Assembly (NCBI RefSeq): GCF_000719975.1 | Contig: NZ_JOIJ01000002.1 | Span: 62,001 to 126,000, forward strand | Direction of reading: 5' to 3' | Length of the DNA: 64,000 bases | Source of the DNA: Prauserella rugosa | Lineage (GTDB): Bacteria; Actinomycetota; Actinomycetes; Mycobacteriales; Pseudonocardiaceae | In this document: positions 17,872-25,813 of the stretch, one piece after another | Position numbering within the stretch: position 1 is the stretch's first letter | Layout: every line of letters starts with the position of its first letter | Position numbers and translations under genes: made by a program | The notes under the pieces: model-generated | What the model saw: only the letters and a program-made list of their open reading frames with translations | What the model was told of the DNA's origin: nothing | Databases searched by the model: none

Positions 17872-18001
17872 GCCGCCTCCCCTCGTTCGCTCCGCCGAGG
17901 GTAGACCGCGGGCCGGACACACCCACCGGCCACCTGCGCGACCGCCGCACTCCCCCGGCACACTGGACGGCGAGCCGTTCCCGACGCGGAAGGACCACCG
18001 T

Positions 18002-18130
18002 ATGAGCACGTTGCAGACGCTCGACCGGGGCCTGCGCGCGCTCGACGTGATCTCCCAGTCCCCGGAGGCATCACGGTGGCCGACCTGTCCCGGCGGCTCG
18101 GTTGTCACCTGCGCGGTTGTTTCCTACTCC
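18002..18130 (+). pseudogene. Decayed IclR-family regulator, N-terminal remnant
   Basis: Begins MSTLQTLDRGLRALDVISQSP, the first helix of IclR winged-helix domains. After about 22 codons the frame breaks; shifting phase at 18068-18071 restores GGITVADLSRRLGCH, the next IclR helix, after which similarity ends around 18130. A one-base deletion plus truncation fits. No effector domain is left. The DUF2277 gene on the other strand runs through this remnant. Confidence 0.7.
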
Positions 18131-18433
18131 CCGGGCGCCTTCGGGCTCGGGCGGGTGAGGCCCCGTTCCGGTCCTCGCCACCCGCGCCCGCACCTCGGGC
18201 CTGCGCAACGGAGGCACGGTGCGCGGCGGCTGCCTCCGGGCGGGCAGTTCGGCCAGCAGCCGCGTCGTCGTCGCGGTGACCTCGGCGACGGCCCGTTCGA
18301 ACGGTTCCCTCGTCGCCTCGGACACGGTCTGCACGCCGCTGACCTTGCGCACGTACTGGCGCGCGGCCGCCTCGATCTCCTCGTCCGTCGCGGACGGTTC
18401 CAGGCCCCGCAGGACCGTGATGTTCCGGCACAT
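18071..18433 (-). CDS. DUF2277 family protein with extended C-terminus
   Basis: Starts at ATG 18433 with MCRNITVLRGLEPSATDEEI, the hallmark of DUF2277, a small family of about 85-95 residues with two Cys/Arg-rich helices and unknown function. The conserved part ends near residue 80; the remaining 40 residues are Pro/Arg/Gly-rich and are read from the strand opposite the IclR remnant (18002-18130), which looks like an original stop lost by a deletion. In-frame sequence upstream of ATG 18433 is not conserved. It is divergent from the TetR gene at 18597. Confidence 0.8.
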   Translation of the reverse strand: MCRNITVLRGLEPSATDEEIEAAARQYVRKVSGVQTVSEATREPFERAVAEVTATTTRLLAELPARRQPPRTVPPLRRPEVRARVARTGTGPHPPEPEGARGVGNNRAGDNRAAGTGRPP

Positions 18434-18560
18434 ACCGCTGACGGTAATCGCGCCACCGTCCCCGGGCGAGGCCGCGAACGTGACGACGGTCCCGCCGTCA
18501 CCACACGGTCGCCCCGAACGGTCACCGCGCACGGAATCCCATCACCGTTTGAAACATCTC

Positions 18561-18590
18561 TTGAGGGCAGCCACCGGCGTGCGCTCTACT
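18561..18590 (+). promoter_or_regulatory. Probable leaderless promoter of TetR gene
   Basis: TTGAGG at 18561-18566 and TCTACT at 18585-18590, 18 nt apart, place the transcription start at or next to the A of ATG 18597. There is no Shine-Dalgarno sequence, so a leaderless mRNA, common in actinobacteria, is likely. Confidence 0.45.
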
Positions 18591-18596
18591 GACCGC

Positions 18597-19190
18597 ATGC
18601 CAACGACGGCGGCCTCCGACGCCACCCGCGCACGCCTGCTCGACGCCGCCGAGTCGCTCCTGCTCACCCGCGACGTCGACGCGGTGTCCGTCCGCGCCGT
18701 CAACGCCGCGGCCGGGATGAACCCCGCGGCCGTGCACTACCACTTCGGGTCGAAGGACGCGCTGATCGGCGCCCTCCTCGAGCGCAGGCTCGCGCCCCAC
18801 TGGCAGGACGGGCTCCAGCGCCTCACCCGGCGCAGACGCGCCGGCGACCTGCCGACCGTCGACGAGCTGGTCGACGTGGTCCTGGTCCCACTCGCCGACC
18901 TCGCCCGCACCGAACGCGGTCGCCTGCACCTGCGGCTGCTCGCCCGCATCGTGCTGGGCCGCAGGGACGTCGGGTTCGTATCGGGCTGGTTCGGCCTGCG
19001 GCCGTGGATCGCGCTGCTGCGCGACGCCGTGCCCGGACTCCCGCCCGCCGAGGCCGCGCGCCGTCTCCTCCTGGCGTTCGACCTGATCCTGCAGACGCTC
19101 GCCGCACCGGACGGCGGCAGCGCCCGCGGCAGGGCCCCCGTCCGGTCGCTGCGCCGATTCGTCGTCGCCGGCCTGTCGGCCCCGATCTGA
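18597..19190 (+). CDS. TetR/AcrR-family regulator
   Basis: 197 residues. The helix-turn-helix (about 10-55) reads ARLLDAAESLLLTRDVDAVS then MNPAAVHYHFGSKDALIGAL, which is standard TetR. The C-terminal half is helical and should bind a ligand. Start ATG 18597 is chosen because the domain begins right after it. It is 28 bp before the old yellow enzyme gene on the same strand, which suggests it controls that enzyme and itself, probably sensing an enone or related electrophile. Confidence 0.9.
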   Translation: MPTTAASDATRARLLDAAESLLLTRDVDAVSVRAVNAAAGMNPAAVHYHFGSKDALIGALLERRLAPHWQDGLQRLTRRRRAGDLPTVDELVDVVLVPLADLARTERGRLHLRLLARIVLGRRDVGFVSGWFGLRPWIALLRDAVPGLPPAEAARRLLLAFDLILQTLAAPDGGSARGRAPVRSLRRFVVAGLSAPI

Positions 19191-19218
19191 CCCGACCGAC
19201 CAACCCCGGGAGTTCGGC

Positions 19219-20418
19219 GTGAAGGTTCCACCCGCACAACGCTCCGTCCCCGACGTCCTCGCCCCCGCCACGCTGGGGCCGGCGCGGCTGCGCAACCGGA
19301 TCATCAAGGCCGCCACGTTCGAAGGGCGGACGCCGGAGGGCCGCATCACCGACGACCTGGTCGCCTTCCACACCGACCTCGCCCGCGGCGGGGTCGGCAT
19401 GACGACGGTCGCCTACTGCGCGGTCGCGCCCGAGGGACGCACCGACCGGCACCAGATCCTCATGCGGCCGGAGGCGATCGAGGCCCTGCAGACCCTGACC
19501 TCGGCCGTGCACGCCGAGGGCGCCGCCGTGTGCGCACAGCTCGGCCACGCGGGCCCGGTGGCCAACGGCGCCTCCAACGGCACCCCCGCACTGGCACCGC
19601 ACACCCTGCCCAGTCCCCTCAGCATGCGCCTCATCCGACGCGCGACGACCGATGACCTCGCCAGGATCGTCACCGCCCACGCCGAGTCGGCCCGCGTCGC
19701 CGCCGACGCCGGATTCGACGCCGTCGAACTCCACTTCGGCCACAACTACCTGATCAGCGCGTTCCTCAGCCCCCTGCTCAACCGGCGCCGCGACGGGTAC
19801 GGCGGTTCCCCGCACGCCCGCGCGCGACTGGCCAGGGAGACCGCCGCCGCGGTACGGGAGGCGGTGGGTGAGCGCATCGCCGTCACGGCGAAGCTCAACA
19901 TGGACGACGGCGTCCCGGGCGGGCTGTGGCTCGACGAGAGCCTGCAGATCGCGCGGTGGCTCGAGGACGACGGGCATCTCGACGCGCTGACCCTCACCGC
20001 GGGCAGCTCGTTGCTCAACCCGATGTACCTGTTCACCGGAGAGGCACCGGTGCGCGACTTCGCGGCCGCCTTCGGCGGACCGTCGCGCGCACTCCTGCGG
20101 GTCGGGATCCGCCTCAGCGGCAACGCCTTCCTCCGCGAGTACCCGTACCGGGACGCCTACCTGCTCGACCGCGCGATGCAGTTCCGCGAGGAGCTGGAGC
20201 TGCCCCTGATCCTGCTGGGCGGTATCACCGGACGCGAGACCATGGAGCTGGCCATGCGGCGTGGGTTCGCGTTCGTGGCCATGGCGAGGGCCCTGTTGCG
20301 CGAACCCGGCCTGCCGAACCGGCTCGCCGCCGAACCCGACCACCGGTCCCTGTGCGTGCACTGCAACCGGTGCATGCCGACGATCTACCGGCGCACGCGC
20401 TGCGTGCTCACCGGCTGA
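19219..20418 (+). CDS. Old yellow enzyme / 2,4-dienoyl-CoA reductase-like FMN oxidoreductase
   Basis: 399 residues from GTG 19219. The (beta/alpha)8 FMN barrel covers almost the whole protein: LGPARLRNRIIKAATFEG at the start, the substrate-binding HFGHNYLISAFLSPLLNRR with the RRDGYGGSP loop at about 172-197, and the FMN-phosphate region near 360. At the very end there is a CX2CX2CX9C pattern (CVHCNRC and a last Cys), like the [4Fe-4S] site of 2,4-dienoyl-CoA reductases, but the NAD(P)-binding domain that normally follows is missing. It reduces activated C=C bonds; physiological substrate unknown. Co-directional with the TetR gene. Confidence 0.88.
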   Translation: MKVPPAQRSVPDVLAPATLGPARLRNRIIKAATFEGRTPEGRITDDLVAFHTDLARGGVGMTTVAYCAVAPEGRTDRHQILMRPEAIEALQTLTSAVHAEGAAVCAQLGHAGPVANGASNGTPALAPHTLPSPLSMRLIRRATTDDLARIVTAHAESARVAADAGFDAVELHFGHNYLISAFLSPLLNRRRDGYGGSPHARARLARETAAAVREAVGERIAVTAKLNMDDGVPGGLWLDESLQIARWLEDDGHLDALTLTAGSSLLNPMYLFTGEAPVRDFAAAFGGPSRALLRVGIRLSGNAFLREYPYRDAYLLDRAMQFREELELPLILLGGITGRETMELAMRRGFAFVAMARALLREPGLPNRLAAEPDHRSLCVHCNRCMPTIYRRTRCVLTG

Positions 20419-20424
20419 CGCGCG

Positions 20425-21045
20425 TCACTCGAACCGCGCCGGATCACCCGCGCCCACCCGCACGATCTCGGGTTCGTCCCCCGAGAAGTCGACGACCGTG
20501 GTCGGCTCCACACCGCAGTCCCCCGAATCGATCACCGCGTCCAGGACGTGATCGAGGCGCTCCTTGATGTCCCACCCCTGCGTCATCGGCTCCTCGTCGC
20601 CGGGCAGCAGCAACGTGCTCGACACCAACGGCTCGCCGAGCCCGGACAGCAGCGCCTGCGGCACGTTGTGGGCCGGAATCCGCACCCCGACGGTCTTCTT
20701 CTTCGGGTGCAGCAACCGCCGCGGCACCTCCTTGGTGGCGGGCAGGATGAACGTGTACTGCCCCGGAGTCGCCGACTTGACCGCACGGAACACCGTGTTG
20801 TCGACGTGGACGAACTGGCCCAGCTGGGCGAAGTCCTCGCACACGAGCGTGAAGTGGTGCCGGTCGTCGAGCCTGCGGATGCTCCGGATGCGGTCGAGAC
20901 CCTCACGGTTGTCGAGCGAGGTGCCGAGCGCGAAGCACGAGTCGGTCGGGTAGGCGATCAGCCCTCCCTGCCTGACGAGGTCCACGACCTTCCCGATCGA
21001 ACGCGGCTGTGGGTTGTCCGGATGCACGTCGTAGTAGATCGCCAT
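20425..21045 (-). CDS. Sua5/YciO/YrdC-family protein (YciO-like)
   Basis: 206 residues. GLIAYPTDSCFALGTSLDNREG, the RxxDxRHHFTLVCEDFAQL region and QYTFILPATKEVPRRLL match the YrdC fold that makes threonylcarbamoyl-adenylate for the t6A modification of tRNA. The sequence is closer to the YciO branch, whose in vivo role is less clear. Start ATG 21045 gives the usual first residues MAIYYDVHPDN; a GTG at 21054 is an alternative. The gene ends 6 bp from the stop of the convergent old yellow enzyme. Confidence 0.88.
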   Translation of the reverse strand: MAIYYDVHPDNPQPRSIGKVVDLVRQGGLIAYPTDSCFALGTSLDNREGLDRIRSIRRLDDRHHFTLVCEDFAQLGQFVHVDNTVFRAVKSATPGQYTFILPATKEVPRRLLHPKKKTVGVRIPAHNVPQALLSGLGEPLVSSTLLLPGDEEPMTQGWDIKERLDHVLDAVIDSGDCGVEPTTVVDFSGDEPEIVRVGAGDPARFE

Positions 21046-21071
21046 GGCGGCCACCCTAAACGCGACCGGGG

Positions 21072-21395
21072 CTATTCGCCTTCACGGATGTCGAGCAGGG
21101 TGTCCAGCCCGGTGACCTGGAACCCGCGCAACACCGCCCGGTTCCCCACGATCACCCGCAACGCGGTCCCGTCCTCCTGGCACCGTTCGTGGGCCCGCAC
21201 GAGCGCGCTGAGCCCCGACGACGCCAGGAACGTCACCCCGCTGAGGTCGGCGACCACGGCCATGGGCGGGGTCGCCTCCTCGCAGGCGGCGTCGAGGGCC
21301 GAGGTGAGTTGCGCGACCGTGCCCAGGTCGACCTCACCCTTCGCACGAACGAAGACCGCGTCGTCGCTGCGGTCGGCCGTGATCACCAGTTCCAT
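21072..21395 (-). CDS. STAS-domain anti-sigma-factor antagonist
   Basis: 107 residues from ATG 21395, a complete single STAS domain. The phosphorylation loop reads DLSGVTFLASSGLSALVRAH; Ser60 is the residue phosphorylated in SpoIIAA and RsbV. The Asp that usually precedes the two serines is Ala here. Such proteins bind an anti-sigma kinase when unphosphorylated and release a stress sigma factor. No kinase or sigma gene is next to it. The long in-frame extension to 21518 is not conserved. Confidence 0.88.
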   Translation of the reverse strand: MELVITADRSDDAVFVRAKGEVDLGTVAQLTSALDAACEEATPPMAVVADLSGVTFLASSGLSALVRAHERCQEDGTALRVIVGNRAVLRGFQVTGLDTLLDIREGE

Positions 21396-21621
21396 GTGCT
21401 CTCCGTCGCCGAGTTCCGATGCACGTCGAGTACTCCCTTCTACCACGGCGAAAGGATTCCGGCGCTTCGTGCGCGTGTGCGACCGCCGGAGAAGCCACCC
21501 GCGTGGCCCCAAGTTCACCCCGGCAGCGCAATGATCATCCGCAGATCACCGCATCCGATCACCGGCATCCAGTCACCCGGGAACGCTCATCCGGCCGACG
21601 CGCGCCGCCGCGTCCGACCGG

Positions 21622-22551
21622 TCACCCCAGCACCGCCACGACTCCGACCAGCACCGGCAACGCGAGCACCGTGGAGGTCAGTGCGGCGTCGCGGGCCAGC
21701 TGGACCCCCTGGTCGAACCGCACCGCGTACCCGAACACGTTCTGCGCCGTCGGCAGCGCGGCACACACCACGGCCGCCAGCAACGTGTGCCCGTCGGCGC
21801 CGACGGCCACGGCCAGCGCCCACGCGATCAGCGGGTGCATGAGGTTCTTCAACACCACGACCGTGAGCAGCGACGGGCGCAGGTCCCGATCCCGGCCGGG
21901 CAGGGTCGAGGCGTGCAGCGAGATTCCGAAGGCCAGCAGCATGGCGGGCACGGCGAGGTTGCCGAGCAGGTCGATCGGATCCATGAGGCCCGTCGGCGGG
22001 AGAAAACCGGTCGCCGAACAGACGATGCCCGCGGCACTGGCCAGGGCGAGCGGGTTACGCAACGGCGCGGTGAAGGCCCGGAGCCAGTTGGGCCGACCGC
22101 CCTCCGCCCGTTCCGACAGCACGTCGAGCACCGAGGTGAACACCGGGGTCAGCACGGCGAGCTGGAACAACAGCACCGGCGCGACCTCGGCCGCGCCGCC
22201 CAGCACGTAGGTCGCGATGGGGATGCCCAGATTACCCGCGTTGACGTAGCCGCTGGCCATCGCGCCGACGGTCAGTTCGCCGGCAGGGCGCCTGCGGGCG
22301 AACCCGAAGGGCAGGTACAGCAGACAGGCCAGGCTGCTGGTGATCGCCGTGACGAGCAGGGCCGTGGAGAAGACGGCACCGACGTCGGACCTGGCGAGTG
22401 TGCCGAACAGCAGCGCCGGGCTTCCGACGAAGAACGCCGTCCGCGACAGCACCTGCATAGCCGCCGCGCCCAGTGCACCGGTGCGGCCGAGGACGTAACC
22501 GACCGCGACCACGAAGCCGATGACCAGGAACCCTTCGAACACCCCGTTCAT
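21622..22551 (-). CDS. Auxin efflux carrier (AEC) family transporter
   Basis: 309 residues with about ten membrane helices in two inverted halves, as in AEC carriers that move malate, malonate or other small organic acids. Start ATG 22551 opens straight into the first helix (MNGVFEGFLVIGFVVAVGYV). The middle region around 105-135 (ASGYVNAGNLGIPIATYVLG) holds the conserved broken helix with the NxGNLGIP motif. Two palindromes lie 31-84 bp upstream. Substrate cannot be told. Confidence 0.88.
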   Translation of the reverse strand: MNGVFEGFLVIGFVVAVGYVLGRTGALGAAAMQVLSRTAFFVGSPALLFGTLARSDVGAVFSTALLVTAITSSLACLLYLPFGFARRRPAGELTVGAMASGYVNAGNLGIPIATYVLGGAAEVAPVLLFQLAVLTPVFTSVLDVLSERAEGGRPNWLRAFTAPLRNPLALASAAGIVCSATGFLPPTGLMDPIDLLGNLAVPAMLLAFGISLHASTLPGRDRDLRPSLLTVVVLKNLMHPLIAWALAVAVGADGHTLLAAVVCAALPTAQNVFGYAVRFDQGVQLARDAALTSTVLALPVLVGVVAVLG

Positions 22552-22966
22552 GCGACAGTCACGTCGGCCCACCCTATGCCTGTGATGTATATCACCGCTC
22601 AGTGGGTAGTCGCCGAGATGTCCATTGTGGACATCGACGTACCGGTGACGTTCGGCGAAAGGCCTCGCAACCGGACGGCGGTCCGCCTTCACCCGCCACT
22701 CGCGGCTGGTTACTCCACTCCCCGTTCGGGTGTAGTTTGCCCGCGGGGAACGTGCAGATCGAGCGCCGTACACGTCCGCCTGCGTGGAGCGGACGTGTGC
22801 CGGCCGGCGAGCGGTTTCGCCTGCGACGTGCGGCCCGGCCCGCGTGGCGGCCGAAGCCGCAGCCGGCGAGCCGCGGCAGAGGTGGCTCGCCGCAGGAGCG
22901 GGTCACCGCGGAACCGGCTCACCACGGTGCTCGGCCCCGGAAGGGAAGCACGCGAAGGGAGTCGTC
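22552..22966. promoter_or_regulatory. 415-bp intergenic region with two palindromes
   Basis: Divergent region between the AEC carrier and a hypothetical gene. GTGAT and ATCAC, 4 nt apart, at 22582-22595, then GATGTCCA and TGGACATC, 3 nt apart, at 22617-22635. Both sit where AEC gene promoter control is expected; the GTGAT type resembles GntR operators. The rest (22640-22966) is GC-rich with no convincing gene. Confidence 0.5.
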
Positions 22967-23311
22967 ATGTTCGACCGTGCCGGCCGCGTCGGGGTCGGAG
23001 ACCGGGTCACCTACGTGCCCGGATGCGCGGGACCGGGATCGCGCTCGGGCGCACCCGCGGCCGGCCGATGTGTGCTCGGCCGGGTCGTGGCCCCTCCGGT
23101 CACCGACCCCTACGCCGCCGTCGTGTGGGTGCCCACACGGCCGGACGGTGCCGCCGAGGACACCGAACCGACGTGGGTGCGGCACGACCGCCTCGTGGAG
23201 GTCGGCGGTCAGGGCGGCCCGAGCGGCAGGGTCGATCGCGCGGTCGGCGGCAGGGCCGGCGATGAGATCACTGGCGGGGAGATCACTGGCGGGGAGGGCG
23301 CACGATCATGA
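22967..23311 (+). CDS. Hypothetical protein
   Basis: 114 residues from ATG 22967, preceded by GAAGGGAG. The first half (GRVGVGDRVTYVPGCAGPG, later VLGRVVAPPVTDPYAAVVWVP, then TWVRHDRLVEV) reads like a small beta-barrel, as in SH3-like or hypervirulence-associated domains, but I do not recognise the family. The C-terminus is Gly-rich with a repeated EITGG unit caused by a 15-bp tandem DNA repeat at 23264-23293. Its last 29 bases overlap the end of the convergent USP gene. Its position at the end of the stress operon hints at a link, nothing more. Confidence 0.55.
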   Translation: MFDRAGRVGVGDRVTYVPGCAGPGSRSGAPAAGRCVLGRVVAPPVTDPYAAVVWVPTRPDGAAEDTEPTWVRHDRLVEVGGQGGPSGRVDRAVGGRAGDEITGGEITGGEGARS

Positions 23312-24173
23312 CCGGACATCCGGCATGGTGAATGACCGACTGACTCGTCGAACCCAGCAGCATCCCGCGGAAGCCACCGCGTCCTCTGCTGCCGACCACC
23401 AGCAGCCGCGCCCCCTGGGCACGCTCCAGTAGGTGCTGGCGCGGGCGTCCGGGCACGACGACCCGCTCGACCTCGACGTCCGGAAACCGCTCGGGCCAGC
23501 CCGCCAGCGCCTCGGACAGCACCACCTGTTCGGTCTGTTCCCTGGTCGAGCCCTCCGCCATCTCGGGAAATCCCCAGTCGTACTCGACGTCGGCCCACGC
23601 GTGCACCGCGACCAGCCGCGCCCCGAGCACGGACGCCGCGCGGAAGGCCATCCCGACGGCGGCCGTGCTGACGCCGCTGCCGTCGACGCCCACGACGACG
23701 GGGCCGTCACCGGAGAGTCCGTCCACGGCACCGCGCACGACCACGATCGGGCACTGCGCATGGGCGGCGAGCGAGACCGAGGTCGAACCGACCAGCATCC
23801 CGGTGAATCCGCCGCGGCCCGACGTGCCGACCACGACCACCCCGGCACGTTCGGACTCCTCGACCAGCAGCGGCACCGAGCCCTGCAACGGCATGTCGGT
23901 CTCCACCGGCAGTTCCGGCGCCCGCGCGGCCACGCGCCGTCGCGCCTCCTCGAGGAACTGCCTGCCCTCGTCCTCCATGGCCTGGTAGACCTCGGGGCTG
24001 GCCGGCAGGTCGCCACCGTAGAAGCCCTGCACGTAGGTGAACGCGTGCACGATCCGCAGCGGCCGGTTGCTCCGCACGGCCAGGTCGGCGGCCCAGTCCA
24101 CCGCGCGGTTGGCGGCCTCCGAACCATCGGTGCCCACGACGACGGGTCCGTCCCGCAGTTGCTCGGGCTCCAT
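23283..24173 (-). CDS. Universal stress protein, two UspA domains
   Basis: 296 residues, tandem UspA domains (about 10-147 and 155-294). Both keep the ATP-binding pattern: GTSGRGGFTGMLVGSTS in the first and GSRGRGGFRGMLLGSTSQ in the second, so both should bind nucleotide. In mycobacteria such two-domain proteins are induced by hypoxia or nitric oxide. It is the last gene of a four-gene operon, 26 bp after the nitroreductase-like gene. Start ATG 24173, with GGGAGAC just upstream. It is paralogous to the USP at 25814-26704. Confidence 0.92.
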   Translation of the reverse strand: MEPEQLRDGPVVVGTDGSEAANRAVDWAADLAVRSNRPLRIVHAFTYVQGFYGGDLPASPEVYQAMEDEGRQFLEEARRRVAARAPELPVETDMPLQGSVPLLVEESERAGVVVVGTSGRGGFTGMLVGSTSVSLAAHAQCPIVVVRGAVDGLSGDGPVVVGVDGSGVSTAAVGMAFRAASVLGARLVAVHAWADVEYDWGFPEMAEGSTREQTEQVVLSEALAGWPERFPDVEVERVVVPGRPRQHLLERAQGARLLVVGSRGRGGFRGMLLGSTSQSVIHHAGCPVMIVRPPRQ

Positions 24174-24199
24174 GTCTCCCAGCTCCCTTCCGGGTCTCG

Positions 24200-25180
24200 T
24201 CACTCGCCCCCGGCTCCGATGATCACGTCGCCGGGTGGTCGCCGCGGCGTCGCCACGCCGGGATAGCCGTGGCCGATCCGCAACGCCGTCTGCGGACACC
24301 CGCCCAGGGCCTCGACCAGGAGACTCCTGGTGTCCTCGACCTCCAGCGGTTGCGGCAGGAACGAGGCGCTCAGGCCACGCGCCGTGGCGGCCAGCAGCAC
24401 CCGTTCCATGGCGACGCCCGCGAGCACGCGGTGTCTGCGGGTGTCGGTGGCGGTGGTCAGCACCGCGACGAGCGGGTCCTGTTCGAACGCGGCAGCAGGG
24501 CGTGCCCGCTCGTCCGGCCGGAAGTCCCGCAGGGCCAGCAGCGCGCCGGCTTCCGGGCACGGCCCGCCCGCCGACGCGGGCACTCCGTCGGCCCTGCCGC
24601 CGTCGTGGGTCCAGTCGGCCAGCTCGCGCCGATATTCGGCGTCCTCGGCGAGCAGTTGGTCGGCACGGCGCAGGAGCTCGGCGAACACGTCGAGCTGGGC
24701 GGGCGAGAGCACGAGCAGCCGGGCACCCTCCACCTCGGCGGCGGCCGACAGGGCACTGCTCAGCCGCCGGGGAACCGGCCGGTCGACGAACGGACGACGG
24801 TTGGTGGTGCGGCGCGCGACCGCACCCGCCAGTGCGTGATCCTCGGGCGTGACCGTCCGGGCGCCGCCGATCCGGACCAGACCGGCGACGTCGGGGTCGT
24901 GCGGGTCCGGCAGCACCTCGACGACGGCCTGCCTGCCCGTGGCCGCGACCGCCACCCGCATGTTGCACAGCGCCGCCCCGCACGCCAGGTCCGCGCCCCG
25001 GCCCTCGGGGTCGCTCGCGCGCAGCACACGGCCGCGATCCACCAGCACCTCCACCGCGTCGGAGCGAACCCGGAACAGCCACGGCTGGGTGTTGTGCTGC
25101 GACGGCGCGCGGATCCCCGCCCGCACCGCGACGCCGGCCACCTCCGTCCCCGCCGCGGATGCGCCGCCGGAAGGAGTCAT
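24200..25180 (-). CDS. Acg-type nitroreductase-family protein
   Basis: 326 residues from ATG 25180. The APSQHNTQPWLFRV motif (about 22-35) is the FMN-binding start of nitroreductase-fold proteins, and RRTTNRRPF near 115 is typical of the Acg/Rv2032-like subfamily, which has a lid over the flavin site and little ordinary nitroreductase activity; flavin storage has been proposed. It overlaps the CBS gene by one base (TGATG). In mycobacteria acg belongs to the dormancy regulon with usp and CBS genes, the same neighbours as here. Confidence 0.85.
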   Translation of the reverse strand: MTPSGGASAAGTEVAGVAVRAGIRAPSQHNTQPWLFRVRSDAVEVLVDRGRVLRASDPEGRGADLACGAALCNMRVAVAATGRQAVVEVLPDPHDPDVAGLVRIGGARTVTPEDHALAGAVARRTTNRRPFVDRPVPRRLSSALSAAAEVEGARLLVLSPAQLDVFAELLRRADQLLAEDAEYRRELADWTHDGGRADGVPASAGGPCPEAGALLALRDFRPDERARPAAAFEQDPLVAVLTTATDTRRHRVLAGVAMERVLLAATARGLSASFLPQPLEVEDTRSLLVEALGGCPQTALRIGHGYPGVATPRRPPGDVIIGAGGE

Positions 25181-25809
25181 CACGCGTCCGTGCGGGACTC
25201 GTCGCGGTGGCGGGTCTCGGCGTGCACGATGCCGGGAACGGACTCGGCCAGCAGCGTCGCCACGTGCCGGTCCTGGGCGTCGTCCCGTACATCGGCGATG
25301 TGGGCGACCCCTTCGGTCACGGCCACGTCCCACCGGTCCGGTCCGCCGTAGACGGTCAGCCTGCGCCGCACCTCGCGTGCCAGCTCCTCGTCGTCGCGCG
25401 ACAACGCACGGACGAGATCGCGCCGGGTCACGACCCCGACCACCCGACCGCCGTCCACCACCGGAATCGTCCGATGGTGCAGACCGAGCATGAGCGAGAC
25501 GAGCGCGGCCACGTCGGTCCCGGACGCGACCGACGCCACCGACCCGGCCTCGGTCATCACCTCGCCCACGGCCCCCGGCGGCGGAGCCGACTCCGCCGCG
25601 GCGGTCCCGTGTGGACGGAACCGGACGTCCTGCGGGACCCGTCCACGCAACAGATCGGCCTCGGTGACGATGCCGGCCAGCCGGTCGGCGTCGTCCACCA
25701 CGGGCAGGGCCGTGAAGCCGTGTTCGGCCAGGATGCGCAGAGCCTCGGTCACCGGCGTCGCGGTGCCGACGGTCACCGCGGGGCCAGTCATCACGTCGCG
25801 TGCCCGCAT
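25180..25809 (-). CDS. CBS-pair and BON domain protein
   Basis: 209 residues. Two CBS domains (about 5-58 and 80-133, starting VMTGPAVTVGTATPVTEAL and VMTEAGSVASVASGTDV) form a pair that binds adenine nucleotides; a BON domain (about 140-200, with LAREVRRRLTVYGGPDRWDVAV) follows, which in other proteins binds membranes or ligands. Probably a cytoplasmic energy-state sensor. Start ATG 25809 lies 4 bp after the stop of the upstream USP gene and its stop overlaps the nitroreductase start, so it is inside one operon. Confidence 0.9.
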   Translation of the reverse strand: MRARDVMTGPAVTVGTATPVTEALRILAEHGFTALPVVDDADRLAGIVTEADLLRGRVPQDVRFRPHGTAAAESAPPPGAVGEVMTEAGSVASVASGTDVAALVSLMLGLHHRTIPVVDGGRVVGVVTRRDLVRALSRDDEELAREVRRRLTVYGGPDRWDVAVTEGVAHIADVRDDAQDRHVATLLAESVPGIVHAETRHRDESRTDA

Positions 25810-25813
25810 GCCG

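Noticed and set aside
22784..22966. N-terminal extension of the hypothetical protein at 22967
   Set aside because: Arg/Ala/Pro-rich with no ribosome site, whereas ATG 22967 has GAAGGGAG upstream and starts the ordered part of the protein.
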